Of a DNA stretch of 38,538 nucleotides, positions 34,012 through 38,538 are shown piece by piece (positions within the stretch are counted from its first letter, which is position 1; the number at the start of each line of letters is the position of its first letter). The notes under the pieces are model-generated. The model was not told the DNA's origin and did not search any database. It was given only the letters and a program-made list of their open reading frames with translations. This DNA comes from Pseudofrankia saprophytica (lineage in GTDB: Bacteria > Actinomycetota > Actinomycetes > Frankiales > Frankiaceae). Made by a program: the position numbers and the translations under genes. The DNA lies in NCBI RefSeq assembly GCF_000235425.2, contig NZ_KI912266.1, forward strand, positions 6,677,241 to 6,715,778, in the 5' to 3' direction.

Positions 34012-35394
34012 ATGGCGGCCGGGTCGCTGTCCGCGCTGGACAGGACGCTCGACCAGCTGCGCGCCGGCGCGGCCGGGCTCGCCGTCGCGCTCCTCGAGCT
34101 CGACACCGACGCCAACCGGGCCCTGCTCGACCCGGCGGCGCGGACCGGCGCCGCGGCCGTGCGCGCTGGGGCGGTGCGTGCCCGGCTCGACTGGCTGTGG
34201 GAACGTCACCGGCTGCTGTCCGACGTCATCCGCCGGGCCGAGACACTGCGGGGCGACCGGCCCTGGCTCAGCCCGCGCCGGCTCGCGGACCTGGAGGCCC
34301 TCCTGCACCGCGCGTCCCAGCCGACCCCGCCGCCCCCACCGCCCCTGCCGGCCGTGGCCGCCGCCCCGCCGCCGGCTGGTGCCGCCGCCGGCATCGCCGT
34401 CTACCCCGAGGACCTGCTGGACGGGACGAACGAGGTCGTCGAGGCAGTCCGGGTGGACGTGAACGCGATCGTCGCGGCCTGGGCGTCGAGCGTCGGGCAG
34501 CTGTCGAGCGCCGAACGGCGGCTGGCCGAGCTCGCCGTCACCGCCACCCGGCTGGGCCTGGCCGATCTGCCGGAGCTCACCGCCGCGCGCGCCGCGGTAC
34601 GCGCGTACGGGTCGGCCATCGGCGCCGACCCGCTGTCGGCCCAGGCGACCGAGCTCGCCGCCGTCACCGCGGCGGTGGACGAGGCCGGCGCGGTCCTCAC
34701 CGCGCTCGCGCGGGCCCGCGGCTCGCTCCCCGCGGACCTGCGCGCCGCCGAGACGCTGCTGGCCGAGATCCTCACCGTCGCGGCGGAGGGGGAACGCCAG
34801 GCGCGCAGGACGGTGGAACGGATCTCGGGGGCGCGGGCGGGACTGGCACGGCTGGACGACGGCTGGCTGGCCGACCCGCGCCACGGCCTGCGCCCCTGGC
34901 TGGACCGGCTCGTCGACGCGGCGGCCCGCGGCGACTGGCCGGACGCGGCCCGCGGGCTGCTGGCCTGGCGCGGCTCCGCCGAGACGACCCTGACGAGGGC
35001 CCGCGAGGTCGCCGAGAGGAATGCCGCGCCGCTGCGCCGGCGCGACGAGCTGCGGGGGCTGCTCGGGGCGCTGCACGCGAAGGCCGCCGCCGACGGCAGC
35101 GCCGAGGACCCGGATCTCACGGCGCTCCACCGGCGGGCCCATGATTCGCTTTACATCGCTCCCAGCGACCTGGACGTCGCCGGCGAGCTCGTCCACCGGT
35201 TCGCGGTTCGGGTCACCGCCGGCCCGAACGGCTCCGCCGGGAAGCGGGGCCGGGTGTCATCCGCCGCGCCGTCGGCCCGCTCCGGCGGACGGACAGAGGG
35301 CACCGCGGACGAGGGCGGCGTGACCAGCGGCGGCGCGCGGCACGGCGTCGCCAGGGACCACGGCGTCGCCAGGGACACGGAGGAGGCGGGATGA
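34012..35394 (+). CDS. Unrecognised helical cytoplasmic protein in the PknG operon
   Basis: A 460-residue protein I cannot assign to a family. It has no signal peptide and no membrane helix. Residues 1-101 are helical, rich in Leu, Ala and Arg (LAVALLELDTDANRALLD, WLWERHRLLSDVIRRAE). A Pro-rich linker with six consecutive prolines runs from 104 to 124. Residues 135-400 are again long amphipathic helices (EVVEAVRVDVNAIVAAW, SSAERRLAELAVTATRLGL, LRRRDELRGLLGALHAKAA), like coiled-coil or scaffold proteins. The tail (405-460) is Ser/Gly/Arg-rich, with an HGVARD repeat. ATG 34012 has GAGG five bases upstream; a GTG directly before it is an alternative. It ends in ATGA overlap with the kinase gene, so it is translated together with it. 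Its position between membrane sensor and kinase suggests an adaptor or scaffold; this is inference. Confidence 0.8.
   Translation: MAAGSLSALDRTLDQLRAGAAGLAVALLELDTDANRALLDPAARTGAAAVRAGAVRARLDWLWERHRLLSDVIRRAETLRGDRPWLSPRRLADLEALLHRASQPTPPPPPPLPAVAAAPPPAGAAAGIAVYPEDLLDGTNEVVEAVRVDVNAIVAAWASSVGQLSSAERRLAELAVTATRLGLADLPELTAARAAVRAYGSAIGADPLSAQATELAAVTAAVDEAGAVLTALARARGSLPADLRAAETLLAEILTVAAEGERQARRTVERISGARAGLARLDDGWLADPRHGLRPWLDRLVDAAARGDWPDAARGLLAWRGSAETTLTRAREVAERNAAPLRRRDELRGLLGALHAKAAADGSAEDPDLTALHRRAHDSLYIAPSDLDVAGELVHRFAVRVTAGPNGSAGKRGRVSSAAPSARSGGRTEGTADEGGVTSGGARHGVARDHGVARDTEEAG
35341..35376. repeat. 18-bp perfect tandem duplication inside the helical protein gene
   Basis: CACGGCGTCGCCAGGGAC stands twice, head to tail (35341-35358 and 35359-35376), duplicating HGVARD in frame in the flexible C-terminal tail. 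Perfect identity suggests a recent slip event. Confidence 0.85.
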
Positions 35395-37799
35395 CAGCCA
35401 GCGGCATTCCCTGTCCGCAGGGAGACTGCCCGGACGGCACGATCGACGCCGACGGCTACTGCGACACGTGCGGTACCGCCTACCAGCCGCCCGCCACGGC
35501 CGGCCCGGCGTCAGTAGCGCCAGGCCAGCCCAGCGCCCAGGGCCCCAACGGCTGCCCGGACCCCACCTGCGAGGGGCGCATCGTCGACGGCTACTGCGAC
35601 GTCTGCGGGCTCGCCGCGGGCCCGGCCGGTGGCGGGAGCGCGCAGGCGGGCGCGGGCTCCGCCGTCCCCGCGAGCACCACCCCCGGCGCCGGCGCCAGCG
35701 CCAGTGAGAGCGGCACCGGAAGCTCCAGCGGGTCCGGGGCCAGCCGGTCCGGCCGCTCCCGCCGCTCGACGCGCACGACCGGGCCGCGCAGCCGGCTCGG
35801 CGCCGGCCTCGTCCAGGTGCCGGAGCTGCCCGCGCCCGACCCGACCTCGATGCTGCTCGACGACCCGCAGGTTCCGGAGGACCACCGATACTGCCCGAAC
35901 CCCGACTGCAAGCAGCCGGTCGGCCGCGCCAGCGCCAAGCGGCCGGCCAGGGCCAAGGGGTTCTGCGGCAAGTGCCGGACGCCGTTCTCGTTCGTGCCGG
36001 CGCTCACCAAGGGCGACCGGGTGGGCCAGTACCAGATCGAGGGCGCGATCGCGCACGGCGGCCAGGGCTGGATCTACCTCGCCCGCGACACCGGCGTGCA
36101 CGAGACCTTCTGGGTCGTGCTCAAGGGCATCCTCGGCACGGGCGACGCCGACGCCTACGCCGCGGCCGTCGCCGAGCGCCGGTTCCTCGCCTCGGTCAAC
36201 CATCCCGCGATCGTCAAGATCTACACGTTCGTGGAGCACGCGGGCAGCGGCTACATCGTCATGGAGTACGTCGGCGGGACGTCGCTGCGCGCGCTGCTCA
36301 AGGCGCGGCGCGACGAGGCCGACGGCACGCCGAACCCCCTGCCAGCCGCCGAGGCGATCTCCTACGTCCTCGCGATGCTGCCCGCGTTCGCCTACCTGCA
36401 CCGGGGCGGCCTGGTGTTCTGCGACCTGAAGCCCGACAACGTCATGCTCGCCGGGGACTCGGTGAAGCTCATCGACCTCGGCGCCGTCCGCCGGCTCGAC
36501 GACGACGGTGGAGTGATCTACGGCACGCCCGGCTACCAGGGGCCGGAGGTGGCCAGGCAGGGGCCGTCGGTCGCCTCCGACCTGTACACGGTCGGGCGCA
36601 CGCTCGCGGCGCTGATCCTGAACTTCCGCGGCAACACCTCCACCTACCGGTACCGCCTCCCGCCCGCCTCGGAGCACCCGCCGCTGAACGAGTGCGACTC
36701 GCTCTACCGGTTCCTGCGCAAGGCGACCGCGCCCGTGCCCGACGACCGGTTCACCAGCGCGGACGAGATGCACGACGAGCTGCTGGGTGTGCTGCGCGAG
36801 ATCGTCGCCAGGAAGGACGGCAGGCCGCTGCCGGCGCCAAGCCGGCTGTTCGCCGGCGACAGCCACCTCACCGGCGAGGAACTGGACGGCACCAGGGCCG
36901 GGCCGCCGTGGGCGGTGCTGCCGGCGCTGCGGGTCGACCCCGCCGACCAGGCGGCGAGCACCCTGGCGGCCCTGCCGGACAGCGACCCCGCCACGCTCGC
37001 CCAGCTGCTCGCCGCGATCAGCCCCCAGACAGTCGAAGTACGGCTGCGTCGGGCCCGTGTCCTGATGGAGGCGGGCGAGGCGGCCGAGGCCGGCCGCGTG
37101 CTCGACGAGGTCGCGGACGAGGACCCCTGGGAGTGGCGGGTCGAGTACTACCGCGGGCTGCTCGCGCTCACGGGAGGCGAGGCGGCGACGGCCAGGGGCG
37201 CCTTCGACCGGGTCTACTCCGAGGCACCGGGGGAGCTCGCGCCCAAGCTCGCGCTCGCGCTCGCCGCCGAGGTCGACGGCGCCCTGGCGGCCGCCGAGGC
37301 GATGTACGACATCGTGTCGCGCACCGACGACGGGTACACCAGCGCGGCGTTCGGGCTCGCCAGGGTCCGCGCCGCCCGGGACGACCGGACGGGGGCGGTG
37401 GAGGCCTACCAGCGGGTTCCGCCGTCCTCCGCGGCATACCTGGACGCGCAGATCCGGCTGGCGAGGGTGCTCGGCACGGTGAAGCCCAGCCGGGACGACA
37501 TCGCCGCGGCGGCACGGGTGTTCGACCGCCTCAGCGGCGGCCAGGGGCTCAGGCTCGACGAGGTACGGCGCGCGGCGCTCGCCCGCGACCTGCTCGACGC
37601 CGCGCTCAAGCTGGTCATCGCGGACGCGGGGATGGGCGCCGACGACGTCCGGGTCGCCGGAGCCCGACTGCGGGAGCCCGACCTGCGGTTCGCCCTGGAG
37701 CGGGTCTACCGCGAGATGGCCAAGCAGGCGCCGACCGCCGCCATCCGGTACGAGCTGGTCGACCTGGCGAACAGCTTCCGTCCCAGGACGCTGGTCTGA
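35391..37799 (+). CDS. pknG: PknG-like serine/threonine kinase with zinc ribbons and TPR domain
   Basis: An 802-residue soluble kinase. Two N-terminal zinc ribbons (C8, C13, C24, C27 and C55, C60, C69, C72) are an addition to mycobacterial PknG. A Ser/Arg-rich linker with several Thr (about 95-137) follows, then the PknG-type rubredoxin-like module C168, C173, C192, C195. Kinase (about 213-480): AHGGQGWIYLA glycine loop, VVLKG with K245, LVFCDLKPDN with D345 in place of the HRD motif, IDLGAV with D362 in place of DFG, and YGTPGYQGPE; all are PknG peculiarities. A TPR-like helical repeat region occupies about 530-740. PknG phosphorylates the FHA protein GarA/OdhI, releasing inhibition of 2-oxoglutarate dehydrogenase and shifting glutamate metabolism. 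The gene overlaps its upstream neighbour by four bases and its TGA shares one base with the phosphatase ATG. Confidence 0.93.
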   Translation: MTASGIPCPQGDCPDGTIDADGYCDTCGTAYQPPATAGPASVAPGQPSAQGPNGCPDPTCEGRIVDGYCDVCGLAAGPAGGGSAQAGAGSAVPASTTPGAGASASESGTGSSSGSGASRSGRSRRSTRTTGPRSRLGAGLVQVPELPAPDPTSMLLDDPQVPEDHRYCPNPDCKQPVGRASAKRPARAKGFCGKCRTPFSFVPALTKGDRVGQYQIEGAIAHGGQGWIYLARDTGVHETFWVVLKGILGTGDADAYAAAVAERRFLASVNHPAIVKIYTFVEHAGSGYIVMEYVGGTSLRALLKARRDEADGTPNPLPAAEAISYVLAMLPAFAYLHRGGLVFCDLKPDNVMLAGDSVKLIDLGAVRRLDDDGGVIYGTPGYQGPEVARQGPSVASDLYTVGRTLAALILNFRGNTSTYRYRLPPASEHPPLNECDSLYRFLRKATAPVPDDRFTSADEMHDELLGVLREIVARKDGRPLPAPSRLFAGDSHLTGEELDGTRAGPPWAVLPALRVDPADQAASTLAALPDSDPATLAQLLAAISPQTVEVRLRRARVLMEAGEAAEAGRVLDEVADEDPWEWRVEYYRGLLALTGGEAATARGAFDRVYSEAPGELAPKLALALAAEVDGALAAAEAMYDIVSRTDDGYTSAAFGLARVRAARDDRTGAVEAYQRVPPSSAAYLDAQIRLARVLGTVKPSRDDIAAAARVFDRLSGGQGLRLDEVRRAALARDLLDAALKLVIADAGMGADDVRVAGARLREPDLRFALERVYREMAKQAPTAAIRYELVDLANSFRPRTLV

Positions 37800-38538
37800 T
37801 GGCGGGCACGAGGACCACGGCGGCGCGGCTCTGCCCGGTCTGCTCGGCGGAGGCGGCCGACGCGGACGTCTACTGCGAGGAGTGCGGAGCCGACCTGCCC
37901 GCGACCGATCTACCTCCGACCGACCTGCCCGCGACCGACCTGCCGGCTGCCGACCTGCCGGCTGCCGACCCCTCCGGGGTCTCCGACGAGCCGCGGGGCG
38001 CCGCCAGCCGACCCGCGCCGCCTGCCCAGGACGCGGCGCCCGGGACCGGTGCGGCGGGCGATGCCAACGGGACACCGCGCGCCCCGGCGCCGCCGGAGCC
38101 GACCGTCTCGCTGGGCTCCACCGCCTCCCTCGGGTCGACGGTGTCACTGGAGACCCCAACACCCGCCGCCAGTCCCCGGTTCGCCAGTCCGGGCAGGTCG
38201 TGCCCGGCGTGCTCCTCGGCCGCGGTCGGCGACGACGGTTACTGCCTCGACTGCGGCCTGTGGCTGGGCTCGGCCCACCCCGGCGACCACGTCGAGGTGG
38301 ACCTCGGACGGCTCGCCGGTGTCAGCGACCGCGGACTCGTCCACCGGCACAACGAGGACGCGATGGGCCTGCGCCTCGTCGCCTGGCCGGATCCCGCGAC
38401 GGCGGACGGAACCGGGACGGCCGCCATCGCCGTCGTCTGCGACGGCGTCTCCACCGTGCCCGGCTCGGGACCGGCCGCCGCGCTGGCGGCTCAGGCGGCG
38501 ACGACCACGCTCGCGGACTGGCTCGCCGCGGCGCGGCC
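37799..38538 (+). CDS. PP2C-type protein phosphatase with zinc ribbons (cut by the right edge)
   Basis: The first 246 codons of a gene running off the window. It begins with a zinc ribbon (C12, C15, C26, C29), an Asp-Leu-Pro pentapeptide repeat (about 32-57), a Pro/Ala-rich stretch, a SLGST repeat (104-117), and a second zinc ribbon (C135, C138, C149, C152). The phosphatase domain starts near 170 with SDRGLVHRHNEDA (the R-x-x-N-E-D motif 1, 177-188) and VVCDGVST with metal-binding D215/G216, both PP2C hallmarks. The rest of the catalytic domain lies beyond the edge. Its ATG overlaps the pknG stop by one base (TGATG), so kinase and phosphatase are made together, suggesting that it removes phosphate placed by the kinase. 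Zinc ribbons with the same GYCxxCG spacing occur in PknG. Confidence 0.85.
   Translation, partial: MAGTRTTAARLCPVCSAEAADADVYCEECGADLPATDLPPTDLPATDLPAADLPAADPSGVSDEPRGAASRPAPPAQDAAPGTGAAGDANGTPRAPAPPEPTVSLGSTASLGSTVSLETPTPAASPRFASPGRSCPACSSAAVGDDGYCLDCGLWLGSAHPGDHVEVDLGRLAGVSDRGLVHRHNEDAMGLRLVAWPDPATADGTGTAAIAVVCDGVSTVPGSGPAAALAAQAATTTLADWLAAAR

Noticed and set aside
35511-38162. An 883-codon open frame opposite pknG and the phosphatase
   Set aside because: Antisense shadow of two genes with intact catalytic motifs.

Overview
The window is very GC-rich, uses many GTG and TTG starts, and has strong third-position GC in its genes. Its gene set (LCP cell-wall ligase with LytR_C domain, menaquinone-type sdhCAB, F420-type luciferase-like oxidoreductase, FHA-ABC transporter of the Rv1747 type, PknG-type kinase, a double GlnR box before amt) points to an actinomycete. 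Frankia or a close relative is my best guess, but that is inference. I see no tRNA, rRNA, insertion sequence, prophage or CRISPR array. This looks like ordinary chromosome rather than a mobile island.

Layout, left to right. 1-747: no convincing gene. 748-3.2 kb (minus): pterin-4a-carbinolamine dehydratase and an LCP protein. 3.6-7.1 kb (minus): sdhCAB, divergent from a lysR gene whose T-N11-A palindrome lies between them. 8.2-9.4 kb (minus): a second DNA-polymerase sliding clamp whose start sits in a 14-bp tandem repeat. 9.9-13.7 kb (plus): an orphan amino-acid-type binding lipoprotein, an ammonium transporter behind a textbook double GlnR box, and a DUF456 membrane protein. 14.0-16.6 kb: an SGNH-hydrolase lipoprotein, a small membrane protein and a DUF429 protein. 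17.5-20.2 kb: a 902-residue FHA-FHA-ABC transporter. 20.3-21.6 kb: a class III CoA-transferase. 21.7-27.3 kb: a NarL-type two-component system flanked by two beta-propeller lipoproteins. 27.3-31.4 kb: an alpha/beta hydrolase, a luciferase-like oxidoreductase, a TetR regulator and a short-chain dehydrogenase, plausibly a small catabolic or detoxification set.

31.57 kb to the right edge (plus) is the most interesting part: a tightly packed operon of a GlnX-like four-helix membrane sensor, a GlnH-like binding lipoprotein, an unrecognised helical cytoplasmic protein, a PknG-like kinase with zinc ribbons and TPRs, and a PP2C-type phosphatase cut by the window edge. In mycobacteria GlnX and GlnH sense extracellular aspartate or glutamate and PknG phosphorylates the FHA protein GarA, which controls 2-oxoglutarate flux. 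Here the sensor, the kinase and a phosphatase are linked in one unit. The fifth gene sits between sensor and kinase and is a candidate for the missing connection. Kinase and phosphatase each carry two similar CxxC zinc-ribbon modules.

Several genes touch nitrogen and carbon balance (GlnR-controlled amt, GlnX/GlnH/PknG, succinate dehydrogenase), but they are kilobases apart and a functional link is only a suggestion. Most gene ends are marked by long GC-rich inverted repeats without a U-tract, the usual actinobacterial terminator form.
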